From assembly GCF_000208745.1 (NCBI RefSeq), contig NC_030858.1, forward strand, positions 4,149,249 to 4,213,248: DNA of 64,000 nucleotides. Direction: 5' to 3'. The notes under the pieces are model-generated. The model saw nothing but the letters and a program-made list of their open reading frames with translations, made no database searches and was not told where the DNA came from. The stretch's first letter is position 1. The number at the start of each line of letters is the position of its first letter. The position numbers were made by a program, and so were the translations under genes. This DNA comes from Theobroma cacao. Lineage: Eukaryota > Streptophyta > Magnoliopsida > Malvales > Malvaceae. This document shows positions 39,572 through 51,063 of the stretch, piece after piece.

Positions 39572-42500
39572 TCATCGAGTAGGTTGATGAATTGCTGAAG
39601 CTGCTGCTGACCCAACATAGGTGACCTGAACTTCTTGAGGAAGAAGATGATATTTAATATCCAGAGCTTCGAATATTCTCTTCAGTTCTAAGACTAGTTC
39701 CGATCTCCGGCTGCTCTTATCTCCATAGTTCTGAAAGTTTATGGTGTGAGTAATATAGAGTCCCATTTTCATCTTGTTCACATCTTCAATGTCCTTAACT
39801 TGTACACTGTGTCCGGGGCGCCAATGTTGAGGCTTACTATCCAGGTACCTGATGGAAAGTTGCAAAGTCATATATATATGCAGCATAGTACTTATTCGAA
39901 ATCAAAGGTAAGTAAGACATCTTTCAAGCATTGTTGCAGAACTCCAGCTAGGATATTGTATCAATAAGTTCCATAGCTTATAGCAGTATATTTTGCGAAC
40001 ATAACAGTGAAGAAAGTTTTGAGTCAACATACTCTTTTATTTTAGCTTTCAAAGCTCCAATTTGCTCTACTGATGTGGAAACATCAACAGTGAACTCCAC
40101 AGAATCACTCATCTCTGGGCTTCTGTAAAAATTGCTGATAGGTTTGGTAGCTAGAACTGAATTTGGATAGAATATTTTCTCGTTGTCGTATCTCAAAAAT
40201 ACTGTTGTCAGAATATTCATCTCTTCAACGACCATCTGGAAGGCAAAACTATGTCAATCAAGGTGCTCTTGCTACAATAGAGCCATATGTTTTCTTAGAT
40301 TAATCATTCACCTGTATTCCATCAATGACACAGCGATCACCTACATCAAATGGGTGCATCACAAATACAAATATGATGGCTTCAAATACAGTCTTTGCAG
40401 TGTTACCAAACATGAATGCCACAAGTAAAAGCTGAGATGAAATGAAGACAAGTATTTGGGTTGTTAAAACTCCCATCATAAGTAGCCACACAATGATGAT
40501 CACAACAAGCAGAATCACTGAGATAAGCTTGTTCAGCTCTTCAATTGCTGTCTTTGTGTCATTTAAGGAATGTGCCAAAGATTTGCGTTCAAGGTAAACA
40601 TTCACCTGCAAACAAGCAGCAGGCAACTGGATAAGTTTGAATTGCATTCATCTTGTTTAGGTTCTGAACTGCTAAAATGATGCTCAATACCTTCATGTCA
40701 CAACTTACAACAACTATTTATAAGCAACATATTTCAGGATAATATTTTCATTTCACAATTCTTGCAGCAAAACACTATTACACTAAATCTACTTTTGCAT
40801 ATTTAATGCTGAAACATCAAAATTTGCATGCAAACAGAGTCCCAAAGTTGGTTGAACCAATATTAAACGAAACAATAATCCAAATCATCCAAATTGATGT
40901 AGAATACTCAAAAAGGCATATAATACAAACAGCATAAGAAACATATAAATATAATATACAACATAGTAATAATAATAATATAACTGATAAAGAACTTGCC
41001 AGCCAGTTCTTTAAAGTTGATCTCTTGATCTTTCCAGATTCTACAGCTCCTTCAAACAGTGGAAGCACATTGTTTACTTCCTCCTTTTTCATGTAGCGCA
41101 AGAGGTCTTCCTCTTCAATGTACCTAGTCCATTAGAGAGGTGAGACTTTCTTTAAGCAATGAAATCATCTTTAAAGCTTTTCAAAAAAATAAAAAATAGA
41201 GAGGTGAGACAATTACAGAACAAACTATTATAGGATTGAAGAGTTTTGATAAGTTAGATATACTCACTTGCTACCAGACTTTGCTACATTTTTGAATATC
41301 CGATAAGCAGCAGCCTTTGCTTCCCATTCACTAGTTATTTCTTTATCCTTTTGCTCATTCTCCTCATCATCAACATCTTCAATGTAATTTGCAATAGTAG
41401 ACAGCCCTGAGCCACTTATCACATTAATTAATCCTTTCATGGTCCACGCAGATACTTTCTCTTGCCTCATTTTCTTAAGCCTGTCTACATCAATTACCTC
41501 TTGCTTTTCCCCTCCCCTATCTTTGATCAAATTCTTGAAACTCAACTGGCCCATGCTAGTACTGCTCCCAACCTTTTCTGCCATCTCCATCATTGGCGGA
41601 CCCGACAGAGCTCGAAGAATGTACTGATGAAAAATCGATTCCTGAATCCTATCAAAGAATCTTGTACATTGGAAAGAAGAAGCCAATAGCTTCACAAAAA
41701 GCGTTTTCACCAGCCATATAGCTGATCCAATGAGACAGGAAGCAAGAGCTCTAGTAATATTATTTAGAATCCGGTTAGTTTTCTTTGATCTCTTAACTCC
41801 ATGGTTAAACAACAAACCCCATGCTAGAAGAACCAAACCCAACCAAACCAATACCCGAACACTCCCTTTCAATCCGAAAACAAAATATAAAACCTTCTTC
41901 TTAAGCAGATAGTTCTTTTCAATCAAGAAAACAACAATATTCATCATCCATTCAGTAAACAATCTACCACAAAAAATAACCAATATCAACACACACCACT
42001 TCCACAATTCCAAACCCCAAATCATAGTTTTTTCCAGCTTGTGCACAGTTAAACTAGCAATCAGAAGCCCCATAATGCAAATAAATGCTACAAACTCGAT
42101 CAAAAGTAAAATCTTCCACTTTTTACCTGAATTTTCACTCAGTTTGAGATCAGCAGTCTTGTAAACCTCCTCATCATCTTCCTCCTCTATGCTTGGAGAG
42201 ATTAAAGGATTTTTTGGAGTAACGGGAGCTGATCTCAAATTCTCTTTAGGAGTAGTAGCTTTGTTGCTTGGTGAAGCTGCACTAGGTGAGTTCCGATGAG
42301 GTGATGAACTTACATTCACTATCTGTGTACTCTTTTCTTCCACCAATTTGGCATCATTTGGATAGGCCGGCTCTACCAATCTTGATTTTGGCTTCGAAAA
42401 CGCTGACCTTCCAAGGGACTTTCTTGGAGTAAGCTTCTTATCAGTGGGAATTTTTGGCGGCTTATTGGGAGTGGGACTCATCCTTGCAATCTCACTAGAA

Positions 42501-42724
42501 GGAGAAGGACAGGTTACGGGCGTGGAGACTTGGACTCTAAGATTCTCAAGCTGTTTCAGCTCAAGATTCTTAGGAGAAGAGTAAGAACTAGCTTCCGTCA
42601 TTGAAGAAAAAGTTTTAGAATCATTGTTTTCCTTATTGAAGACAAAAGAATCCTCAGGACTCGAAAAATGGAGAACAACATCGTTTGCTCCTCTCTTCTC
42701 CACCAAGCCTTTTCCAGCTTCCAT
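39572..42724 (-). CDS. MSL10: Mechanosensitive ion channel, MscS-like (MSL10/MSL9 type)
   Basis: Five exons on the minus strand give 784 residues: 41268-42724, 41000-41123, 40312-40605, 40033-40235 and 39572-39848. The N-terminal 200 residues are Ser/Pro-rich with many SP and TP sites. Six membrane segments follow, near residues 203-228, 236-258, 280-307, 328-350, 554-574 and 578-600. The last includes FMFGNTAKTVFEAIIFVFVMHPFDVGDRC, the pore-lining helix and signature of plant MscS-like channels. A beta-rich cytosolic MscS domain with IFYPNSVLATKPISNFYRSP closes the protein. Plasma-membrane MSL8-10 proteins open under membrane tension and pass anions. The second intron has a GC donor (CTG|GCAAGT), required for the frame. 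Exon phases sum exactly. The paralogue number is inferred. Confidence 0.92.
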
Positions 42725-44500
42725 ATCAGCTTTACTCTACTCTTGAAACCCAAACTAGCCACTTGATTTCAATCACTCATATTCTGCCCAGTTTCTGTTT
42801 ATTTTCTAGGGAAATTGAAAAAAAAAAAAGAAAAGAAAAAGGGTTAAATTTTTTCTGTTTTTTTTTTCTCAGCAAACTAGCAGAACAAGAAGCGCAGAAC
42901 AGTTAATGGTGGAGAAAAATGATCAGCAACGACCCTTTGATATAGAATACCGCAAAAATATTAGCTGTCCATTAATTGCTTTCAACAACATAAATGTAGC
43001 AATAATTTCCATAAAAAAAGCCAATCTTGAAAAAGACAGGAAAGCTAAAAAACCCATTACACAACAAAGGTTTTCGGCAGCCAACAATGCTCTGTTTCGA
43101 TCTGCAAAAAGTTGACTGGGAAGAAATACTCAGAAATATAGTTGCAGAATGCAGACTTTCAGCTCAGGCTCTGGAGTCTGACCCTTTGGCCTTCGCGGGC
43201 TACCCTACGTTTAAAATAAACAGCCACATTCCTGACCATCTATAAAACGACAAGACACAACTTGCACCTTTTTCAAAAAGTCCCCCACAAGAGTGACAGT
43301 AATGGTTAATTATATACTAGTTTATTTATTTATCCAATTATTAATTTAGAGTTCGGTGAGGGTAAAACGGGGATGTGAAACCTTGTGCCTCTAGTCAATA
43401 CCGTGGAAGAACGGTACAGGAAGAAGAGCATATCAGATGACTCAAGGCATGGCTGAGTTGGATCAGAGTGTATGTGGGGCCTGCGGAGCAAGTTTGCTTA
43501 ATTGGTTTTCCATTTTCATAAAGGATGATAATAAATAGTACTGTAATGGTTTGTTTAATAAACAATAAACGTGGAACATGTGCTTTTTTAAGATTAATGA
43601 TGCCGACAAGGATCATGTCAACCTTGAGGGAGTTGTGTTTTTTTCCTTCTTGGCGGTTTCAACGCTCGGGTACCAGACTCATCCTGGGAAATACCAAGTC
43701 AATTTTTCCAGCACAACAAGTTTGGGGTTTAATGGTTTATTTCATAGATAAAAAAATGAGTAAGGTTTGCAGTGGGCAGTAGGACTAAATTTTTGTTGTG
43801 ATATACTTTTATATATAAATATAACATTTAACATAAATGAGTGAAAATAAAGATAAAATTTAAAATTTTTAAGAATTTAAACATAAATATTAATAAATTT
43901 TATAAAAAAAAATCTCTCCAACTCCCTCTCTATTATTATTATTTAATTTGAGTGATCTCTATATTTTTAAAGCTCCTCATATCTGGTTAGGGTTTCTCAC
44001 ATGAACAGAAACAGGGGATATAATTGAGAAAGCAAAGCAAAGCAATTTTTCAAGTATGCACCTTCCCGTCCATCGGTAGTCATTCGCTGCTTTAACATTT
44101 GGCTTAAACGCTTGATTCCTCTTTGTATTTTATGCTTTGAATTATCTGAATGACTGTATTTATGAATTTTATAAGCACTGTAAAGACTGGATTTGTTTTC
44201 TGAATGCTCTCGACATTATGTTGGTTTCTGTTTTGTTTCCAAAGGTGTTCAAAACCTTTTGTAGTTAAGCTATTGTTGTATCGTACTGGGAATTACATAT
44301 TCTACTATATACGCAGAACTTTAAACGTAGCTTGTTTTAAATCATGGCTTTGAGTAGATAATACCAGTTATCTTAGCTTAATCCTCTCATAATTAACCAA
44401 GACATTAAATTAAAGATGTAAAAAGAGAGAGAGAGAGAAATCTTATAACAATGTATGTACAACCAAAAATCTTTGTACCTAAATCTGAAATATTATCAAG
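42725..44500. other. Spacer with MSL upstream region
   Basis: The first few hundred bases, including the CT- and poly-A-rich stretch near 42800-42880, are probably MSL leader and promoter. The rest, including a GA run at 44428-44440, shows no gene. Confidence 0.5.
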
Positions 44501-44545
44501 TCATCACAAGCTGACCACTGCTCCTTCCAAGACTACCACTAGGTT

Positions 44546-45754
44546 TTATACACCTAAGGTAAAAGAAATAAGAAGAGGAACAAAAAGCAAAAATAGCATG
44601 AAGATAAGGGTGCTGTAACAATGCGGCATGGAGAGTTTTTCTCTTGGTTGTCTCAGGATGATTGGCTCATAATCTGTCTGAAAGAAGAATGCTGATTCGC
44701 TAAACATGTGTGTCGATGGAAGTCTTAAACGATCAAACTGACCATTCTTGAAATTATAAACTATTGCCGTATAATATCCTTGTATGAAGATCATATCAGC
44801 GTTATATAAAGTGTAAGCCGAATAAAAGCCATTCTCTTTGCAAAAGTCTGCCAAATTTACTGTGTGTTTTTTACTCCAAAGCTTCCCATAATAATCTTTC
44901 ATGACCCATAACTCCGAAAGAGGAATCTCTGGTCTCTGGTAGATTAATGCCAGTTTCCCTTCATACTCTGCAAGGTTCACATGGTAGCAATGATCTCCGT
45001 GGCAGAATGACTCTGGCAGTGAAACCGACTCCCAACTCTCTTTATCTTCATTGAAAGATAGTATGTTCTTTTTGTCCCCTGTGGATGTAAGCCAATGCAG
45101 CCCACCATATGCTGATATAGCATGCCCCAAGTCGAAAAACTCGTCATAGGATAACATTACATCATCGAGTTGCTTCCAAGCCCAAATTTCTGAATCAAAA
45201 ATTTCGCAGGGATAACGTCTGTAATTATCGAGCTCTGGCTCGGAATACTCCGACTCAAGCTCTGGTTCCTTTGGCTCGGGATCTGAAAGTCGAACTAGCT
45301 TGAACCGTAAAGGGTCTGAACCAATCACCAGCATGGCAGTCTTACAAGTGAAGTATCGAGGATTTGGGTTTGGTATGGTTTCCCACTGCCTAGTGCTGGG
45401 CTTACAAACATAATAGCGGTTTTGTGAACGTTGGCTCTCGCAAAGCATCAGACCTTGATCAGCAGTAGCACGAATGTGCACAGTCTCAGGTAGAAAATCA
45501 AGGGTTAACTGATCCGAAGCAACACCTGGATTGTCTATGGAACAAAAGGTTGAATAGCCCCGACTCTTTTTTGAAGTTTGAATAAAATATCCTGCTATTG
45601 TGTTTGTTCTCTGACAGTGAAGACGCATGAAGCTTGATTCATAGGTGAGACTGTTGCATTCCCTGGAGAGAAGTCTACACCTCCTTAGCATCTTCAAAGG
45701 CATTCGTGACAAAATCTCAAACATGACATCGGAGCTCAAATCACAGGGCTTCAT
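44546..45754 (-). CDS. F-box protein with C-terminal hydrophobic anchor
   Basis: A single exon encodes 402 residues from the ATG at 45754; an upstream extension of the frame has only a TTG. The N-terminal F-box (about residues 4-45: LSSDVMFEILSRMPLKMLRRCRLLSRECN) should bind SKP1 in an SCF ubiquitin ligase. The central part has the F-box-associated beta-propeller pattern (CKPSTRQWETIPNP, YPCEIFDSEIWAWKQL, LHWLTS, ILSFNEDKESWESVSLPE, WVMKDY). An acidic PEPKEPELESEYSEPEL insert lies near residues 170-186. The last 22 residues (STLIFMLFLLFVPLLIS plus FTLGV) are strongly hydrophobic, like a tail anchor, which is unusual for the family. The substrate is unknown. It is intact, with a normal 45-residue F-box. 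Confidence 0.85.
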   Translation of the reverse strand: MKPCDLSSDVMFEILSRMPLKMLRRCRLLSRECNSLTYESSFMRLHCQRTNTIAGYFIQTSKKSRGYSTFCSIDNPGVASDQLTLDFLPETVHIRATADQGLMLCESQRSQNRYYVCKPSTRQWETIPNPNPRYFTCKTAMLVIGSDPLRFKLVRLSDPEPKEPELESEYSEPELDNYRRYPCEIFDSEIWAWKQLDDVMLSYDEFFDLGHAISAYGGLHWLTSTGDKKNILSFNEDKESWESVSLPESFCHGDHCYHVNLAEYEGKLALIYQRPEIPLSELWVMKDYYGKLWSKKHTVNLADFCKENGFYSAYTLYNADMIFIQGYYTAIVYNFKNGQFDRLRLPSTHMFSESAFFFQTDYEPIILRQPREKLSMPHCYSTLIFMLFLLFVPLLISFTLGV

Positions 45755-46149
45755 TGTGAAGAAGAAACAGAGACGCAAGCAGACGAGCAAACTAACACTG
45801 GGATAATAAAACTTCGGTTAAACACCGCGGAAGAACCAATACATAATATACAGAGGGCTAATATTTTTCTCACAAGGACTAGTTCTTCTATTTCGAATAT
45901 TATTAGGAAAGGTTTTATTCTCAAAATCTTTTGGAAACTTGATAGAAAAGAATGAGGTGATAGATCAGTCCCTGTTTGGACTTTTAGACCTAGAGACTTT
46001 TTCTCCCCGGTAAACTACCTGGCACCCTCCAATTCTCATTTTCTTTCCTCCCAGACACTTCGAATATTATCCCACACTATTACCATTGAAAGCTCTCTGA
46101 ATTTGGATACGTTTGGTAAATGGTGACAACTTAGAGTTTTTATATCTTG

Positions 46150-47830
46150 CTCTTATTTTTTTTTGCCAGCAAATTCTTTATATAAATTTTCAAAGGTCTC
46201 TTCTTAAGGACACAACTCTCTTATTAAGGTATTTTTATGTCTTAAAACACATCTTTATATGTTACAAAATAAAATCTTTAGATAAAAACATTGTCCAATA
46301 ATTACGTTATAAAAAGATAACCATTTATACTATAAGATATAATTTTTTAAATCATAACTTTTGGGATTCTTTTTTCAAAAATACCTATCATACATTAGGT
46401 GTTTTTAAAAATAGCTTTCTCTATAATTTTAACTATTTTTTACCAAAAAAATTTAATTTTAGATAAAATTACTCTTAATGAAACTGACCCATATGTTTAG
46501 GTTCGCATCTTAAATCGACTCATATCCTTTGAGCTTTTCTCGTCAGACTATTAATTTCTGGAGTATTCTTTGTAAAAAAAAAATCTTTAAGTATTTTGAG
46601 TATTTTAAAGTAGTTTTTGATATACAAAGAAAAACCTTTAAACTTTTTGAGTATTTTTAAGTATTTTGGAGTGATTTTTGATATATGAAGAAAAACCTTT
46701 GAGTACTTTGAGCATTATTCGTCAAATAGGCATATTCATTGATTATGTTGTTAAATGGAATATAGTGTATTGTTTGAAGCTGTCGATTTTGTTAAATGAA
46801 ATTCAATAGTTTTGATGGTTTTTAGGTATTTTATAACCGGTTTTTGGATATTGCGTGATTAGTTTTAAGCATTACGTTACTAACTTTTCGATTTTTGGGC
46901 ATTACGTGACTAATTTTTAGACATTGCGTTACTAATTTTTAGATATTGCGTGACTAATTTTTAAGTATTACGTGACTAGTTAATATAATATTGGGTGATT
47001 GGTTGATAAGCATTGTGTGACTGCTTAGTAAAGTATTATATGACTAATTAGTAAGGCATTACGTGACTAGTTAGTAAGGCATTGTCTAAAAATCAGTCAC
47101 GCAATGCTTAAAATTTAGTCACATAATGTCTAAAACCAGTTATGTGATGATTAAATCACGTAATGTCTAAAAATCAATCTCATAATACTTAAAAATCAGT
47201 GATACAATGCCTAAAAACCAATAATACAATACCTAATAACTGATTTGACTGCTCGTAACCAAGTTTAAGTTGTCAAAGTCATACAGTGTTTTAATTTACA
47301 AATATGTCTAATTAATTTCAACCTTTCAACTTTAGGATTCTATGAATAAACCAAAAAATCCAAAAACCTAAAACATATACCTTGATGTTATCTTTGCTTT
47401 TTGAGATAGTAAGAAAAAGCTTGATTGCGAGATAGACAGTATTTGGCAAGAGAGAGAAATTAGGATTTAATTTTGAAATTTTTGTCTGGATGACGGGATA
47501 GAGAAAACCGAAATCATTTTAATTTGTTTAAAATTGTTTAAAGGGTATTGTTATGAAGTCATGCCAAAAATTGACTAAAAATAAGTAAAATTATAATGAA
47601 AGATATTTTGAATTGAACTTACAATGAGGGTTATTTTTCATAATTTCTTTTAATTTATGAGTAATAGTGTTTTTTAATTGTTTCATAACTTTTAGATTTA
47701 TAGGTGCTTTTTCAAATACCACTTTATAAGATCAACAATTCAATAGTCGCATTATGTAACATAACTTTTCAATTGATGTATCTGTCCAATAATTACAACT
47801 TATCATTTTGAAAATACACCAACACTAAGT
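46150..47830. mobile_element. Fold-back-like non-autonomous repeat with 22-bp subrepeat arms
   Basis: The core 46820-47235 is made of degenerate 22-23 bp units (consensus close to AATTTTTAGGCATTACGTGACT). About eleven lie in one orientation up to about 47084, then about eight in the reverse orientation, so the region can form a large hairpin. Left of it, a unit of about 65 bp (AGAAAAACCTTT...TTTTTGATATA) is repeated two to three times at 46570-46725. The outer parts (46190-46480 and 47640-47830) share words with the repeat at 30060-30580, and TGTCCAATAATTAC occurs near both ends. There is no coding capacity. This resembles fold-back elements, whose inverted arms consist of short subrepeats. 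Ends are approximate and no target duplication was found. Confidence 0.55.
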
Positions 47831-48478
47831 GCTTAGCTCAAAATAAGTAGGCGTTGCTGGAAAAACTTGAACTCAAAGAAAAAGAAGTCGAGGGAGTTCA
47901 ATATTGGTGAAAGAATGAAATTTCAGCAATTGTAGATGGAGATTTGAGGCACTTTAATTAAAATTTCTTTAATTTGGGGAGGCACTGTTTCTTTGGCTAG
48001 GAAAGCAGTTGGAGCCTTGAACAAAAGCAAGTTGGGTTGGCTTATAAATGCCTTTTCATCTGTTCTAAAGCGATATCTTAGATCCTTACTATCTATTGTA
48101 TTCGACTGTGTAAACATGAATACTAAAAAGTAACAACAAAGGCCATTCTTCTTTTCTTTTTGGCTTAAAATCCAAAATGATTTGTGCATGGTACAAACCC
48201 AGACATCAGTCAATGACTAAGTGTAGAAAACCTGTTGTATTACAAATTGAAAAATCTTTGCCACTTTGGGCAACTGAATCATCCTCTCCTTTTCTCTCTT
48301 CTTCTCTGTTCCTCTCTGTAGTACTGCTGGGGATGAAGACCGGTGGAAGCAGCAATATGAATGGACAGTTTTTAGGAGATTAAAGGGGTTCAAAGAAAGA
48401 AAGAGCTGAGAGAAGTTTGTTCCATATTCTTTAGCTTGACCGAGAATATTGCCATAATCTGAATACATTTACCAAAGA

Positions 48479-48583
48479 AAGTAACTGATTCTTGTGCCAT
48501 ATCGTTTATCGTCATGGACCTCAATGCAATGGGTAGTTTGGTTCGAATCATGGCTTCAAATAAGACTACTTCCCTGCATACAA
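48479..48583 (-). pseudogene. Possible orphan exon or gene relic, unidentified
   Basis: On the minus strand a stretch bounded by an acceptor-like TATGCAG and a donor-like CTTTG|GTAAAT reads EVVLFEAMIRTKLPIALRSM and then TINDMAQESVTFF without a stop. The composition looks protein-like, and the frame is open from 48710. I do not recognise the family. No matching upstream or downstream exons were found, although a second open stretch at 47923-48080 (YRFRTDEKAF...) is on the same strand. It could be a decayed or captured gene piece, or chance. Confidence 0.2.
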
Positions 48584-49342
48584 TTTTTGCATTATTGCAA
48601 ATTGAAGTAAGATGTTGAACAACATCTTTGAACGTTGCTATCCAAGTTTTCCGCTTGCCGAAAACATGTCTTTCATAAGACCATATGGATACAGGGCATG
48701 CATGATGCATGCATCAGGCATGTAGCAGACAAACTCTTTCCACTGTCCTATTATAACTTAAGCAAGAAATCTAGTACAGTTAGATAACTTTAAAAAAAAT
48801 TCTATATATGTATCATTCCCATTTTCATCCAATGAGGATCTTCTCAAATGAAATCAAGAGGCTGGCCAATCTTCCTTTTAGGCCTTGTGTACTTCACCGT
48901 GCCAAAGATTCGAGTCTTACACTGAGTCGTGAATAGAAACAATTCAATCTTCCTAAGAGACACATGACTTGTTTGACTATTTTGTGCTTAGCAGAGAACT
49001 GAGTGATCTCTTAGCTCACTCATTGTTGGATCGTCCCATAGGTTTCGTGCACCAACTATTTGTCCCACATATTTAATTGTCCATAGGCAAAGAAATGAGA
49101 TAGATAAAAAGAAAGTGAGAGACAGAAGGAGAGGTTTCTTATCAAGAATCAATCATTTTCACCACCACCCTTGTTCACTGTCTAGTGATTGTGCCTTGCT
49201 TTGTCTTCATTCTTTTTGGCCAAAGATTTTGTGCAACATTTTTCTTCACGACGACATAACAACCACGGCTTTTAGATTAACTACCAGTTATTTTTTATTA
49301 TGCCATGCCATGTACACCATTCTCTTCATGATTTGCTCTACA

Positions 49343-49349
49343 TATAAAT
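49343..49349 (+). promoter_or_regulatory. TATA box of the RING-H2 gene
   Basis: TATAAAT lies 65-71 bases upstream of the start codon, which would place transcription start near 49375 and give a leader of about 40 bases. It is the only good TATA match close to this start. Confidence 0.5.
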
Positions 49350-49413
49350 CTTCACCTCCTCTGTAAATTCTTTGCCATATCTGAAACCCCCCTCCCCTCC
49401 CCTTTAGTTTAAT

Positions 49414-49938
49414 ATGGGGGACACTCCAGGCCCTTCATCCCCTCCCCTTTCTCCAAAGTCAAATTTGCCTATGCTTTATTACGGCCTGGTCGTCGTGGGA
49501 ACAGCTGCTATCGTGCTGGCTATATACAACCTTATCATCATTCGGTGGTGCACACAGCGGCGGGATGAGCCCAGGCAGAGACCTACCAGGCTTGCAGAAC
49601 TAACGGCCAGCCAGAGTTTTGAAAACCCCAGCAGGAACTTGCTGTCAAGTTTCAAGTACAGGAAGGAAAGCAGCAACATGGGATCCCAAGACCCAGGTGG
49701 AGAATATGAATGTGCAGTTTGCTTATCAATTTTCGAAGACGGAGAGGAGGTGAGGCAGCTACCAAGGTGCAAGCATTCTTTCCATGCTCCTTGCATAGAT
49801 ATGTGGCTGTATTCTCATTTTGATTGCCCGCTTTGTCGTGCCTCTGTCGAGCCTTCTCCGTTTTGTCATCGGCACACAGTGGTTAATTCACCAGAGAATT
49901 CCAGGGAAGATTTGCTGGATACCAGCATCCCAGTTTGA
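49414..49938 (+). CDS. RING-H2 finger protein, ATL family, membrane-anchored E3 ubiquitin ligase
   Basis: The gene is intronless and encodes 174 residues. A Pro/Ser-rich start is followed by one membrane helix (about residues 23-43, [20 protein letters not shown]) and a basic stretch, then a linker. The RING-H2 domain is at about 99-141, with spacing C-x2-C-x15-C-x-H-x2-H-x2-C-x10-C-x2-C and the Trp typical of E2 binding ([15 protein letters not shown]). This is the ATL layout: N-terminal anchor and cytosolic RING. The usual GLD motif between helix and RING is not recognisable; FKYRKESS stands at that place. ATL proteins are often fast stress- or elicitor-induced ligases. The exact member and substrate cannot be told. 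Confidence 0.9.
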   Translation: MGDTPGPSSPPLSPKSNLPMLYYGLVVVGTAAIVLAIYNLIIIRWCTQRRDEPRQRPTRLAELTASQSFENPSRNLLSSFKYRKESSNMGSQDPGGEYECAVCLSIFEDGEEVRQLPRCKHSFHAPCIDMWLYSHFDCPLCRASVEPSPFCHRHTVVNSPENSREDLLDTSIPV

Positions 49939-49949
49939 GTTCGCCATTT

Positions 49950-51063
49950 TTGTTGATCTGTTTTCTTCTTCTTTTCTTTGCTAATCTCTTTGTTGATTGA
50001 TTAGGTAGGGAAAGTCTGATACCCAGTCTGTCTTGGTCCTGGTCTTTGTCGGCCTGGGATGCGTGACGATCTTAATTCTTAACCAAGACTAAACCAAGGA
50101 TGCCAGTCAACTCGTTTTAGTGCTCCAACTGGGTTAGGGTTGAAGCTGGACGGAGCCAGCCATGTCGCTTCCCTGTGTATTTAGAAATCAAGTTTTGGTA
50201 TGTAGCATACACAATTAATCCCAGAAACTTCTTGCACTTATTGTGTAACAACAGAATACTCGTCGATAATGCAGTTTTGTCAGAGGGAGAGTCTCCATTG
50301 ACGATGGAAAGAATAAAAATCTCATTCCTGCCTCTGAAAAAAAAAGACAAAAACATAAACATTTCAACTAGCTATTCTATGTTTTTGTGCCTGCAATCAG
50401 CAGGTCCTAAACTGTGCAGCAAACACTGCAATGCAAGTAATGCGAGGGCAAGCTCGGAGGTGAAGTTTCCCAGCACAAACAACTTCACTTATAGAACCCA
50501 CTGTCCTAGCTAAAGAATACCATGACTAGTTGAACAGCAGAATAAACATCACTCATAGAACCCACTGTAGTAGCTCCTCCACCGGCAAAACAAACTCAAA
50601 CTTCTTACTATCAACATCGCATTTAACTTCAAACAAAAAATCGACGGTATCATGTGCCAGACACCCATAAGATCAGAAAACTTGGTAATAAATCTTGCAT
50701 TTCCAGGGTTCATTCAATGAGTTTCTCAGGGACCACAATCTTGATACTTTATGTTGCCCATCCAAACACAAATGAGGCAATGCCAGAATGGGCACACATG
50801 TAGACGTACACAAGAGGTTAACTAATCCACCAAAAATTGAACAATAAGCTGTACATCTGACTCCAATAGAGTGAATGCAAAACCTATTTACTGCAAAAGC
50901 ATGTATAAATTTACATAAAGTAATTTATTATAATTTCCACATATTTCCAAATCCTGAATCAATAAACTCTGGCACAGTTTCCAAAATGTTACAATCCAAA
51001 TGCACTTTCACATATAACATAGAGGTGATGTCTGTATTATACAGAAGTAGCTAGGCATACTTA
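49950..51063. other. Spacer between convergent RING-H2 and VPS2.1 genes
   Basis: It contains the two 3' untranslated regions. No additional gene or repeat was recognised. Confidence 0.5.
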
